Shown: piece after piece, positions 1-11,900 of the stretch | How the letters are laid out: the number at the start of each line of letters is the position of its first letter | How positions within the stretch are numbered: position 1 is the stretch's first letter | Assembly (NCBI GenBank): GCA_016169945.1 | Contig: JADLSH010000218.1 | Span: 868,001-932,000 of the forward strand | DNA length: 64,000 nt | Direction of reading: 5' to 3' | Source of the DNA: Trachythela sp. YZ-2020 | Taxonomy: Eukaryota > Cnidaria > Anthozoa > Malacalcyonacea > Clavulariidae | Program-made: the position numbers and the translations under genes | The notes under the pieces: generated by a model | Told to the model about the DNA's origin: nothing | The model's input: only the letters and a program-made list of their open reading frames with translations | Database searches by the model: none

Positions 1-469
1 ACGTCATATGGCGGGAAAATTACGATGAATGTACGTTGCTGACGTCACTTCCGCCGCTATATGTTGGAGGTTACCTACTAATGTCAACTTAATTATGCGT
101 GTGGAGGTACACAGTATTTGAGGGCTTTTGATAATATAAGCTGTCTAAAGATATTGTGTCTTGCATTAACATCCATTAAGTGAACTGCAAAGTGCCCTAA
201 TTACCCTTACTTTGTTATTCTACTTTTAATTTTAGACATTAAGTAATAGGGAAGTGTTGGGCATTACTGTACTATCAGCTTCCAGATAAAAAGGGCCCTC
301 ATCTGAAAAGTCAAAGTTTACTCAATATTTTACAGGCAGTTTCAACTATTACAAAAACATGTAAATGTTTAACACTGCCAAAATTGGAAACAATCACTCA
401 AGATTTAGATTTAGAAGAATGATTGTATAAGTTAACAATATTTATGAGTCTGTGTGTTTTAAATTTTAG
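1..469. other. Unassigned AT-rich sequence
   Basis: I see no gene or repeat that I can name. A pyrimidine-rich tract ending in AG at 468-469 precedes the DUF6589-like coding segment and could be a splice acceptor, in which case an upstream exon may lie in this stretch. That is inference; no coding frame here is convincing. Confidence 0.4.
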
Positions 470-1497
470 TTGTCATTTAAGAGGCTGTACAATAAGAAAT
501 CAGTTAGAGATTAGAGAAAGTGGTACGCTGGCATGTTTTCGTGAGAAACTGCAAAGAAGAAACGTAGGTGTTGATGTCAAACATTATGAAGACTGTGAAC
601 AGTTCTTTATAAGTGTTGGAAAGTGTTATCTAACAGAAGCACTTCTAAATTTCTTTGAATTGGAAAATGAATCAGAAAAGCCAACCGCCTTGTTAATTAA
701 TAGAAATCTGTCTATGGACGATATAAAGGAGAAGTATGTCAATGCCATCAACAAGCTTGTAGAGAGGTATTTTCTATCCAACACAGGTAATCTGCCAGAA
801 GATGACGGTGGGCTCAATTATGCAGTTAATCTGTTGCATTACTACCTGATACTAGTGGATATAAAAAATACTGTTTCGACAGGAAATGGTTCCTACTTGG
901 CAACACTTCACAAACAGATGCTTCTCCACTTCTATTCCTCTTCAGGTTTCAATGAATATGCCATTGAAATGTTAATCAGTGTTGTGCAACACGAAGTTCT
1001 TCCTTCGGAAGCTGAAGCTCATCAAAGCAAGTGTGCTGCTACAGCTAACTGGCATGGTGGGTATGGCAAAAATGTTGAAATTGATTTGTTCCAAGAAAAC
1101 GGAAATAGGGATATCAAAGAAATGATTAAATACATTGGATCAAACAAAACTGGAAAAGCTATTGGTAGGTGGAATCCGGCATATAGGTGAAGCATTTGAC
1201 AACCAGGTTGGTGTTCGTGTTTCATCATCATCACGTTGTCACCGAGAATCTGATGAAGATGAGAAAAAAATCTGTGATGATTTGAGGATGCTCAGACCTT
1301 TTGAACACACTCCTGAAAGAGAACACAGCTCATTCCAAGACATCGGTGCTAACGAACTTGATGAGCTAGACCAAAGTAAATTTGAAGAGTGGCTATCTAC
1401 ACACCAAAGAAACATTGTCATGCATTTTCCATGCAAGGAAGATCACGAAAACGATGATGAAGAATATAACGATCAAGAAAATGACTCATCAAATTAA
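470..1497 (+). pseudogene. DUF6589-family protein, C-terminal part, frameshifted
   Basis: Two overlapping frames together read as the C-terminal half of the DUF6589 family, a large group of uncharacterised proteins that is numerous in cnidarian and fungal genomes. Seen in the sequence: a DGGLNYAVNLLHYYLIL segment at about residues 128-144 of the first frame, then an AHQSKCAATANWHGGYGKN block, then EMIKYIGSNKTGKAIGRW. These match the usual DUF6589 order (a helix with many Leu/Tyr, a W/N-x-x-G-x-x-G-x-N motif, then G-x-N-x-T-x-K-A-I). The first frame stops at 1190, and the family pattern (an acidic stretch, then PFEHTPEREHSSF) continues in a frame shifted by one from about 1170 to 1497. I infer a 1-base indel near 1180. 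The N-terminal half is absent or lies in unrecognised exons upstream. The function of DUF6589 is not known to me. Confidence 0.7.
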
Positions 1498-2116
1498 TAA
1501 TGAAGATGACTGTGAGCCAAAAAATAATATTGGTTTTGGGTTTCCAAACATACTGTCCCAGACCATATTATTGACATAATTTTAAAAAAAATTGACAAAC
1601 ATACTTTAATCAGATCCTTTTTGTATTAACACTCAAAATCAATATTTTAAATAGGCATGGTTTCATATAACATATGGAACTTCATACACGATGACTTTTA
1701 AAATGCTTCCCTAGTTATAATTATTGTGAACATTTTTGGCACAAACATTCATTATGGTAGGGTTGAGATATATAGAGTGCTACATGCAATAGGTAATATA
1801 TCATGCTGTTAAAAAACTGACATTATTACTCATATGAAACAAATTGGAAATTACCATGTAAATGAAGCTAATCTAAGGATTGGAACTAATAAGGAAACTA
1901 TAACACAACTTAGTGTATAATATCAGCGGCATACAATTATTTTAACAAAGGCCAGGGGTAGGTTAGGGTTATGATCAATATTTATATTTGTATATTGCAA
2001 GTGAAAAACTACTGACAGCCAGTTTCAAATCAATGTATTATATCAAAAATAGTCCTACCATACATAAATTATATAAATACAAATTGGGTATTTAGTGAAC
2101 AGTTTGATCAAGAATT
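1498..2116. other. Unassigned AT-rich intergenic sequence
   Basis: No coding frame, repeat or RNA gene is recognisable between the convergent DUF6589 and RecQ-like pseudogenes. The DNA is AT-rich with many short stop-bounded frames. Confidence 0.4.
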
Positions 2117-4094
2117 TCAATACCAAAATAGAGAATTAGCAGTCTGGGTCCGGTTTGCATGGATGGCATGTACACATGGGTATGCACTCACTGCAGCAGT
2201 CATAGCAAGGTATAAAGACTTTGGATGAGAGGCATCCATACATTCCAACAATTGTATTCTAAGGCATGACCCAGAGGTTCGACAATAGTTTCTTATCATA
2301 TCTTGCATACCTGGTTTGTTCTTTGCTATATCCTTGTTATTGCAACATAGTATCGCCTTGCAAGATTTTCCATCACGCTCTACCCTTCCTGTCTCCTGGT
2401 AATATTGCTGGATTGAATGTGGTGGACCTATATGGATCACTTCACGAATTGATGGAATGTCTACACCCATCCCCATTGCCACAGTAGCAAATACAACTCT
2501 TATTAAAGAATTAGGTGAAGTCAGCTGAAATAATATTTCCTCCTTCATTTCATCTGTTTTGGGGAGAATGAAACTGTCCAAACAATCTGTTCTTGGGCAC
2601 AATATCAGTATTATCTGGATAGTATTGCTTGTTGTTGAGAATAGATGAAAATAGTGCATAAGCAAATCCACACCATCTTAGGGTAAGTATATTATTGTTA
2701 TTGGATATTCATCTCTCATTTCCAACCAATTCATAGCAATTGGCTTTAATATGCCTTCAATGGTATCATAATCATTCCCTTTTCGGAAATATTTTGCATA
2801 GAAAATATTCTTCCGGTCTGGACTTATAATTATGTCTACACATCTTGACAATCCCAATGCTTCTTTGATATGTTTTCTGTCTTATTTATTGGCAGTGGCT
2901 GTTAATGCTATCAGTGGAACATGAGGAAACAAGGTACACGCCATATTGAGACAACCATAGTCTTTACGGAAATCACTTCCCCTTAAGCATAAAACGGATA
3001 CATGGTAAGGTACATGGTAGCAGTTTGATCATAGTCTATCTAGTCCTTTATATCAGACAGACTAGACAGACTCGACAGACTATGGGTTGATTGACAAAAC
3101 ACAATGAGGGCCAGACAAGCATGTGGCTCTCATTAGGGTACTAGTGATTCTACCGCTGCAGCTATTGCACAAAAAACTTTAAGCCCCATTTGTGGCCATT
3201 GTTCTCCAAGAGAAGAAAAATCATCTGGCATAATAAACATGCAAAATAATAAAATTATATAAAGAGCAGACAGCTGCACAATGTATGTTAATGTCATTAA
3301 AAATAGACATGGGCAAATATTTTGGTTAAACATGATGCTCAAGCCTCTCCTTTTGTTTTTATGAAACAATGATCTGGTGTCAGACTTAGCATAAATTAAT
3401 AAGAGAAAATTGGACTGACGAAATAGAGTGTCAATGAGAAAGTAATAAATTGCACAATCGATTTATGAACTTCACTTATATTTGTATTGTCGAATACTTA
3501 CCATTCCAAATGCAATGAGCCTCGTCGCAACTACTGCACATACGTTATCTTGATAGATTTTACCAAGCATCAATTCACGTCCATACTTGCATAAAACAAA
3601 AGCTGCAGGATGCGAAAACAGTATATTATAGTGGCCATTCTCTAACTTATCTCTTTGACACACGCTGTTGTCTACGTCGCACGTAATACGATCTTGTAAA
3701 AACTTCACATTGAGCACAGACGCCGTCAATCGAATGTCACCGAACCTATAGTTTATCAAACGGCGAATTTGATCCAGCATAAATGAATTTAAAGGGGATA
3801 TAACAATCACAATCGTCGGTATAGCATGTAACTAACTCTCATCCAATTCCAATCCTTGTTCTCTCAGAGATTTGCAAAACAGCAACACGGGCAACAAATG
3901 AAATATCAAAGAGTTCCCATATCCTGTTGGGAGAACACCAAGCACACCTTTTCCTACGTAATCTCTAAGCATATGATTTGCTTTGTTTTAAGCACTATAT
4001 TCCAATACGAACTATTTACAATCGCCACGTGTAAGCACGCCAGGAAAGAAAGACACTTTTTTGCGGACAAATTCGCACCTCGTTCAGCCTCCAT
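2117..4094 (-). pseudogene. RecQ-like DNA helicase pseudogene with a probable intron
   Basis: The minus strand carries the motifs of a RecQ-type SF2 helicase in order. Motif I is at about 3908-3935 and reads LPTGYGNSL, with Asn (codon 3913-3915) in place of the ATP-binding Lys. The VISPLNSFMLDQ segment (motif Ia) follows. A DEAH box (CDEAHCIWN) is at about 3505-3535, in a frame shifted by one from the preceding ORF. DFRKDYG and LIALTATANK (motif III) lie at about 2880-2975. Motifs V and VI (FATVAMGMGVDIPS, QQYYQETGRVERDG) are near 2360-2480. Breaks: a +1 shift just before motif I, in-frame stops after LELDES, after TATANK and after ITIIYLP, and the shift at the DEAH box. A GTAAGT donor at 3501 and an AG near 2982 suggest an intron of about 520 bp, so this is not a retrocopy. 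The Walker-A Lys loss alone should abolish ATP hydrolysis. Confidence 0.8.
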
Positions 4095-5001
4095 TGTCGC
4101 GCGGCAATTTGGCAATGTGATAATGCGCACCGTGCCTACCCTCCCTAAGTGCAATAATTTGGGACCTAAAATCTGAGTGACACGTGACAAGCCTGAGTCA
4201 GGGTCTTCGCCGCAGCGGGGGTTCGGGTGGGTAGCGGAGGTGGTGAAGAGCCTGAGTATCAGGTTGGGGATTGACCAGAATTGCGAAGAGAAGAGGGCCG
4301 AGTTTTGTACGCTGAGGTAAGCTACCATTAACGCGCTTCCATGAAGAGGTGAATGATCCGATTTTTACACATTGTTCGCGAGAGATGAGGAAAGATCTAA
4401 TCCATCTTTTAATGGAGGGATTAACTTGACGTTTATCGAGTTCATCAATAATAATATTGTGGTCCGCAAGATCGAATAGTGTCTAGTGATCGAATTACCA
4501 ATTAGCATTGAATTTGAGCGCACTCTGTGCATAATAACAAGAATCGAGAACAAAAAAGTTGATGGTGTTGACTGTATTATTTGCAAAAATCCCGAAATAT
4601 TTGATGGCTGTATCTCCTAATCTACCTTAAAAATACCTAATTTAGTTTCCTTGTAATAGCGTTCAGCCAGCGAGAGGCAGTGCTTTCTGTTGTCTCGAGA
4701 TTAGCCAAGCAGTGCTAATGATTCCAAGACAAAAGAAAACAGAACAAACAAGAATATTAAAATGAGCTAGACCTTAATACCGTTCGCATTTGGAATGCAT
4801 ATTCGACTATTGCCTGTGAGAACCTTAACTGAAAAAGCTGTACATAAAACAGTTACCAATGTACTAACGTCTTCTTGCACTCACGCAAGTATCTGCCATG
4901 CGATTGAAATGTCAACTTCACTATAAGATATACACGTTGTAAACGAAACTCAAAATGAAATATCAAAGTAGTTCACCTTACGTAAAGTAAGTAAGTTCAC
5001 C
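4095..5001. other. Unassigned sequence
   Basis: No recognisable gene. The only structure I see is a short direct repeat (AGTTCACCTTACG) at about 4970-5006, next to the start of the following ORF's 3' end. Confidence 0.35.
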
Positions 5002-5346
5002 TTACGAAATTTGAATTTTAAAGTCAAAGGTGGGCGGATACTGTCGTTGTTCTTCCGACAGGCGTTCGCACGTATAATGATTTATGGTTACAATACCAGG
5101 GAAGAAGGGATTATTTCTCTTAATGTGGGCACAGGAAGGATGGTAATAGGTATTGGAGAAATCGGGACTGAATAAAAATTGCCCAGTCTGTTCATCCCGT
5201 CGTCTAAATCTTCGATCCACGTGTATTAGGATTATATTATAAGGAGGGATCCTGTATTTGTCAATAAAATTCGCATCAAAACCAAATGCATTATGGCTGG
5301 AAAAATGCATGAAGTGTAAGGATGAGGAGACATATCTGCGTGCCAA
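5002..5346 (-). CDS. Unknown ORF with coding-like composition, 114 aa
   Basis: I do not recognise this protein. It begins MARRYVSSSLHFMHF and has a well-balanced, non-repetitive composition. Segments such as AFGFDANFIDKYRIPPYNII, RFRRRDEQTGQFLFSPDFSN and HIKRNNPFFPGIVTI look like part of a folded, partly basic domain. No transmembrane segment, signal peptide or known catalytic motif is apparent. It may be the last exon of a larger gene, because no clear promoter or upstream domain was found, or a remnant of the mobile element that supplied the nearby RecQ-like and DUF6589 pseudogenes. Both alternatives are inference. Confidence 0.35.
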   Translation of the reverse strand: MARRYVSSSLHFMHFSSHNAFGFDANFIDKYRIPPYNIILIHVDRRFRRRDEQTGQFLFSPDFSNTYYHPSCAHIKRNNPFFPGIVTINHYTCERLSEEQRQYPPTFDFKIQIS

Positions 5347-5394
5347 TTGGACTGTTCTTGATGGTTAGGTTGCTGTAATGATGCTGGGTAAAGA

Positions 5395-5670
5395 AATTAA
5401 GGTAGAAGGTTTAGGTGGATGGATATTACGAGTGAAATAATATATACAATATTTTAGAACTGAACGGGAACGGCTGGGAAAAATGCAACTCTAAGTCCTC
5501 GGACAGGAATTGAACCTTCGGCCATGCGATTCCGGTGCAGCGCTCTGACCACTGAGCTACAAAGTCCAGTTGCCAAGCATTAACCGAAAGTTCATGTATA
5601 TATATAGATGCGGGTACTGCGAGTGTGATAAGGTAAACTACAAGATGGGTTGTTTTTTTCTGCGTCTCAC
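5395..5670 (-). repeat. tRNA-like (SINE-type) repeat, copy 1
   Basis: On the minus strand a tRNA-like segment at about 5495-5567 carries a box-A-like TAGCTCAGTGG and a box-B-like GGTTCAATTCC, with D-stem GCTC/GAGC. The acceptor stem does not pair, so this is a tRNA-derived repeat and not a functional tRNA. A conserved tail containing GCATTTTTCGCAGCCG and an AT-rich TATATATTATTTCACT run follows. The same unit occurs in the opposite orientation at 5766-6020, making an inverted pair. Confidence 0.6.
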
Positions 5671-5674
5671 TCGA

Positions 5675-6020
5675 TTTGCATTTTTCGCAGCCGTTTCTGT
5701 TCAGGTCTAAAATATTGTATATATTATTTCACTCGAAATATCCATCCACCTAAACCTTCTACCTTAATTTCAATCGAGTGAGATTCACAAAAAAAAACCA
5801 TCTTCTAGTTTACCTTATCACAACACGCAGTACCCGCATCTATATATATACATGAACTTGCGGTTAACGCTTGGCAACTGAACTCTGTAGCTCAGTGATC
5901 AGAGCGCGCACCGGAATCGTATGGCCGCAGATTCAATTCCTGTCGAAGGACTTAGAGTTGCATTTTTCGCAGCCGTTCCCGTTTAGGTCTAAAATATTGT
6001 ATATATTATTTCACTTGAAA
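5675..6020 (+). repeat. tRNA-like repeat, copy 2 plus a tail fragment
   Basis: 5675-5765 is a tail-only fragment of the repeat in 5395-5670, and 5766-6020 is a fuller copy with box A (TAGCTCAGTGA) near 5888 and a degenerate box B (GATTCAATTCC) near 5950. Together with copy 1 they form an imperfect inverted repeat of about 620 bp. The head-to-head arrangement suggests one copy inserted into, or recombined with, another. Confidence 0.55.
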
Positions 6021-6137
6021 TATTATAAATCTTAAATATTAACGAATTTATTTCAATAAATTATGAAAAACGTTTTGAAATACTGTTTTCTTCCTGGTTT
6101 CTACTAAAACAATTAGATTATTCGCTCTCGATTTCTA

Positions 6138-6190
6138 TGAGATGATAGTTCATTCGGGCTTCGCCCTCATCAACTATCACCTCATATAAA
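6138..6190. repeat. Hairpin with GCTTCGC apex in E1 left arm
   Basis: A strong inverted repeat: GATAGTTCATTCGGGCTTCG pairs with the downstream CCCTCATCAACTATC. The mirrored copy lies at about 23255-23305, and a related hairpin with the same apex sits at about 31505-31560. Confidence 0.6.
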
Positions 6191-7956
6191 TCTTAAGCTC
6201 ATAATTTATTTGTTAAATAGAATAGTAAATATTTAAGAGTTATATGCTTTCTACGATTCCACACATATAACACTAGCATGGATAGACGGGCTTTGCGCCT
6301 TTACAGTTAACCCCCCCCCCCCCCCATTGCCTTTTCTCGCACTTTGCTCATATGACTTCATATATTATTTATGTCATATATTAAGAATGCTGCCCTTGGC
6401 CACCACTAAAACATGGGACCCACCACGCCCTTGGGTTTTTGAAAAACTCACTCGTGCATGTCATCCAAATTGCACTCGAAACCATACTATTACCTATACT
6501 AATAAATAAGAATGTAACTTCACGTGTTTCCGTTAAACCTCTTCTTTCCAGCAAGCCTCTTCGCATAAGCTCCCCTCCTAAACTTGTCTGAAATAAATAA
6601 TCAAAACCGCCCTCCACTCTCCCTGGGAAAGGGTGTTTACACTGTATATAGTATTTACTATTTTCAGCATTATATTATTTTGTTGGCGAGTTTAGGCGAT
6701 TTAGTGCGAGTTTAAGCGATTTAAGTGAAATGTTTAGCCGCGATATTAGGCGACATAGGGAGATTTAAGGCGAACTAAGATCCCAGAGCAGGCCTAAAGA
6801 AAATCTAAATAACCCAAAATATTTCTGGTCCAGAATTAAACAAACTTATCCAGCAAAGGATAAAGATTCCAAACTTAGGTCGAAAGGGAAAGCTAAGACC
6901 CTAATCTTTCCGGAAATGTATAGTACATGCACGTAAGATTATACACAATCATAGCAAATAGATCCAGGCGGTTCGCTAGAATCTAGCAAGTATAATTACT
7001 ATCAGATTGGTCAGAGGGCACAGTAATTATACTGCCAGATTGGCCAATCTTTCCAATCTCGCATCTCAATCTAAAGACTAGCGCCAGTCTGCGAATATTG
7101 CTATGACAGCGCGTTCAAAATGGCGGATTAAACGAGCGTAGCTGGCTTAAGCTGCGTAATATTTTAAACAAGAACATTACATCGGATCATCTGATTATTT
7201 TTTAACTTTAAAATCAACACAATGTTTTGTCCTTGAAATTTGCTGTATGTTATCAAATGTAATCTACTTTGTTTGATCGATATACGGGTAATTTTGTATC
7301 TTACAAATTGGTGCACAAATCATATAAATTTATAATATAAGTATAAATCGTTATGTCTATCTACTGGATATTAAAAATTACCATTCCGTTGTGTGTGGAA
7401 TGCAAATGAAACGTGTTAATTCAAGTTAAAATACAGCTTTAATATTAGGAGTTTGAAAATTAGCGTCATATTTCAGTGAGTGAGTTTATATTGAGTATGA
7501 AAAATAGAAGTAAGAGATCTAATGCATGTCAGATTGCAATTACATTGTTATAGTATCTTATATATTAAAAGCAGAATTAATAGAACCAAATCAAATTCAA
7601 ACTCGAATGTAATATGGTCTGAACTCTGAAATTATATAGGAGTTTGAAAATTAGAGTTTTATTCCCTTGAGTATAGAAGTTATTAAGAGATTCCAATCCC
7701 AAGTGGTATAAATAGTCACTCTTGTATTATCTTGTATTATTGTATATTAGCAGATTTAATAGAGATTTATAATTTAACTCCAAATCCGCATATTGGTGAA
7801 CCACTATGGAAGAACCACTATAGTAGCAACATCTACAAAATATGTAAATCATTATCGCATGGATAAGCTTATTGTTTTCTTTGTAATAATTATCAGTCTG
7901 GATTACACAAGTCATGCACACAATTACGTTGTCTTGTTGCATGCTAAGCGTCATGA

Positions 7957-7992
7957 CACAGATTAAGTATAGATATCTATACTTAATCTGTG
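7957..7992. repeat. Perfect 36-nt palindrome in E3 left arm
   Basis: The half-site CACAGATTAAGTATAGAT is followed directly by its reverse complement, with no spacer, and is flanked by GTCATGA and GTCATGAC. The mirrored copy in the right arm is at about 16060-16097. It could be the trace of a small inverted insertion, or a structural site of the element. Confidence 0.7.
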
Positions 7993-8984
7993 GTCATGAC
8001 TTTGTTTACAGGGGCATAGGAACCGGGGGAGGGGTGCACAAGGGTCATGCCCTTCTGAAAGATATGAGATTGAGCCGGAATTAGTGTGGGAAATAAAACA
8101 AAAATTGGAAAATCAAAGCAACGTGAATTAAGCCGCGAATATCAGCATCGTTTGATCATCATTCAGCTCTTGCAGTGGCGCATGCATGGAGACGTACCAT
8201 TTGGCAGTTGGCACTGCAACAATGTTACATCGAAACTTGCAACTGTTTCAAAGGTGCAGTGGTCTATAAATAAACGGATCCCCCCTTTCTTTTTAAAAGA
8301 ATGCTTACATATTAAAAAATCGATAATATATTAAAGAGGCAGCATCACACAAAATCGTCTATTCTATCCCCTCCCGAAATGCAGTTCGAACCCACCCTTA
8401 GATGCATGTGCCTTCGGCGCTCGATGTTGCTTCCATACAAGTAAAGAGAGCCCCCTTCTTATAAAGTTAGTTCCACAGCACTGTGTGTTCATCAATGTCA
8501 GACACATATTCCATTACTGTTCAGCCTCCGAAAACAAATTTACTTGAGGGTGCCCTTATTTAATGGCAAACAGAGGCTGCGCCACGGGGACAATTGTGGA
8601 GTACACGTCCTCCTAGTCTCTTCGAAGTCAATTTTCTAATTCGTCCAAATCCGGTAATCTCATCGTTTGGACAAGAAAATAAATCTATACATACAGTGTG
8701 CCATTAGCAATATTAATATGCTCAATATTACTAATTGGTCGAGGAATTTTGCATGCAGTTTGGGCGTCAAGGCAGCACTTTCCTTGCGATAGTAACTCCT
8801 AGTAATATTAACATACGTATAATAATGAAATATCATGTGTTTCGTGTACTTTATAATATTCGGAATTCTGTATAATCTTGACCACAAAATGCGGGAAATC
8901 GTATTTCAGGGATTCTATATTTCAAATTTTGTTTATTGCAGACATTTCTCTCTTACCAAGTTATCTAGCGGAATCTCAAATTTC

Positions 8985-11900
8985 AAATAATTCCAATCTC
9001 AAGTCATTTATACTATTTCAGTTTGGAATCAAATTCCAATCTCAAGTCAGTTATACTATCTCAGAGTGGAATCCAATTTCAACCTCAAGTCATGCTCATT
9101 TATGTTATCTCAGAGTGGAATATAACTCCAATCTCACGTCATTTATATTATCTCAGATTGCCGGGAATCTAATTTCAGTCTCTCGTCATTTATACTATCT
9201 CAGAGTGGAATCTAATTTCAATTACAAGTCATTTATACTATTTCACATTGGCATCTAATTCCAATCTTACGCCATTTATACTATCTCAGGTTCGAATTTA
9301 ATTCTAATCTATTGTCATGCTCATTTATACTATCTCATTTCGCGCCATTTATACTATCTCGGATTGGAATTTAATTCCAATCTCAAGTCATTTTACTATC
9401 TTAGATTGGAATCTAATTCCAATCTCACGCCATTCATACTATCTCAGAGTGGAATCTAATTTCAATCTCAAGTCATTTATACTATCTCAGATTGGAACCT
9501 AATTCCAATCTCACGCCATTCATACTATCTCAGAGTGGAATCTAATTCCAATCTCACGTCATTTATACTATCTCTCAGGTTCGAACCTAATTCCAATCTC
9601 ACGTCATTTATATTATTTCAGAGTGGAATCTAATTCCAATCTCAAGTGATTTATATATCTCAGAGTGGAATATAATTCCAATCTCAAGTCATTTATTCTA
9701 TCTCAGATTATAATCTAATTCCAATCTCACGTCCTTTATACTATCTCTCAGGTTCGAACCTAATTCCAATCTCACGTCATTTATATTATTTCAGATTGGA
9801 ATCTAATTCCAATCTCGCGACATTTATACTATCTCAGATTGAAATCTAATTCCAATCTCAAGTCATGCTCATTTATATTACCTCAGATTGAAATCTAATT
9901 CCAATATCAAGCCATTTATACTATTTCAGATTCGAATCTAATTCCAATCTTACGTCATTTAAACTATATCAGGTTCGAATCTAATTACAATCTCAAGTCA
10001 TTTATACTATCGCAGAGTGGAATCTAATTTCAATCTCAAGTCACTTATACTATCTCAGAGTGGAATCTAATTCCAATCTCAAGTCATGCTCATTTATACT
10101 ATCTCATTTCGCGCCATTTATACTATCTCGGATTGGAATTTAATTCCAATCTCAAGTCATTTTACTATCTCAGATTGGAATCTAATTCCAATCTCACGCC
10201 ATTCATACTATCTCAGAGTGGAATCTAATTTCAATCTCAAGTCATTTATACTATCTCAGATTGGAATCTAATTCCAATCTCACGCCATTCATACTATCTC
10301 AGAGTGGAATCTAATTCCAATCTCACGTCATTTGTACTATTTCAGATCGGAATCTAATTCCAATCTCACGTCATTTATACTATCTCAGAGTGGAATCTAA
10401 TTCCAATCTCAAGTGATTTATATATCTCAGAGTGGAATATAATTCAAATCTCAAGTCATTTATTCTATCTCAGATTATAATCTAATTCCAATCTCACGTC
10501 CTTTATACTATCTCTCAGGTTCGAACCTAATTCCAATCTCACGTCATTTATATTATTTCAGATTGGAATCTAATTCCAATCTCACGACATTTATACTATC
10601 TCAGATTGAAATCTAATTCCAATCTCAAGTCATGCTCATTTATATTACCTCAGATTGAAATCTAATTCCAATATCAAGCCATTTATACTATTTCAGATTC
10701 GAATCTAATTCCAATCTTACGTCATTTAAACTATATCAGGTTCGAATCTAATTACAATCTCAAGTCATTTATACTATCTCAGAGTGGAATCTAATTTCAA
10801 TCTCAAGTCACTTATACTATCTCAGAGTGGAATCTAATTCCAATCTCAAGTCATGCTCATTTATATTATCTCAGATTGAAATCTAATTCCAATATCAAGC
10901 CATTTATACTATTTCAGATTCGAATCTAATTCCAATCTTACGTCACTAAGTTTATACTATGTCAGGTTCGAATCTAATTCCAATCTCAAGTCATTTATAC
11001 TATCTCCGAGTGGAATCTAATTTCAATCTCAAGTGATTTATACTATCTCAAAGTGGAATGTAATTCCAATCTCACGTCATGCTCATTTATACTATCTCAA
11101 AATTCGCCCCACTTATACTATCTCCGTTTGGAATCTAATTCCAATCTCAAGTCATTTATACTATCTCAGAGTGGAATCTAATTTCAATCTCAAGTGATTT
11201 ATACTATCTCAAAGTGGAATGTAATTCCAATCTCACGTCATTTATACTATCTCAGATTGGAATCTAATCCAATCTCGTGTCATTTATACTATTTCAGATG
11301 GGAATCTAATTACAATCTCACGTCATTTGTACTATTTCAGATCGGAATCTAATTCCAATCTCACGTCATTTATACTATCTCAGATTGGAATCTAATTCCA
11401 ATCTCAAGTCATTTATACTATCTCAGAGTGGAATCTAATTCCAATCTCAAGTGATTTATATATCTCAGAGTGGAATATAATTCCAATCTCAAGTCATTTA
11501 TTCTATCTCAGATTGTAATCTAATTCCAATCTCACGTCCTTTATACTATCTCTCAGGTTCGAATCTAATTCCAATCTCACGTCATTTATATTATTTCAGC
11601 TTGGAATCTAATTCCAATCTCACGTCATTTATACTATCTCAATTTGGAATTTATTCCAATCTCAAGTCATTTATACTATCTCAGAGTGGAATCTAATTCC
11701 AATCTCAAGTCATGCTCATTTATATTACCTCAGATTGAAATCTAATTCCAATATCAAGCCATTTATACTATTTCAGATTCGAATCTAATTCAAGTCTTAC
11801 GTCATTTATACTATATCAGGTTCGAATCTAATTACAATCTCAAGTCATTTATACTATCTCAGAGTGGCATCTAATTTCAATATCAAGTGATTTATACTAT

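Noticed and set aside
1..60. TGACGTCA-like motif at the window start resembling the Polinton TIR
   Set aside because: Only a short palindromic 8-mer is shared; the neighbouring sequence does not align with the Polinton terminus.
5495..5567. Functional tRNA gene on the minus strand
   Set aside because: Box A- and box B-like motifs are present, but acceptor and T stems do not pair and the unit is repeated nearby with further decay, so it is a tRNA-derived repeat.
6381..6617. 78-codon frame with a near-identical partner at 22822-23058
   Set aside because: The conservation simply reflects the two E1 arms. The third copy at 36842-37111 has a broken frame, so selection on the protein is not supported.
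8086..8334. 82-codon frame mirrored at 15718-15966
   Set aside because: Again explained by arm identity of E3; the composition is not protein-like and there is no known domain.
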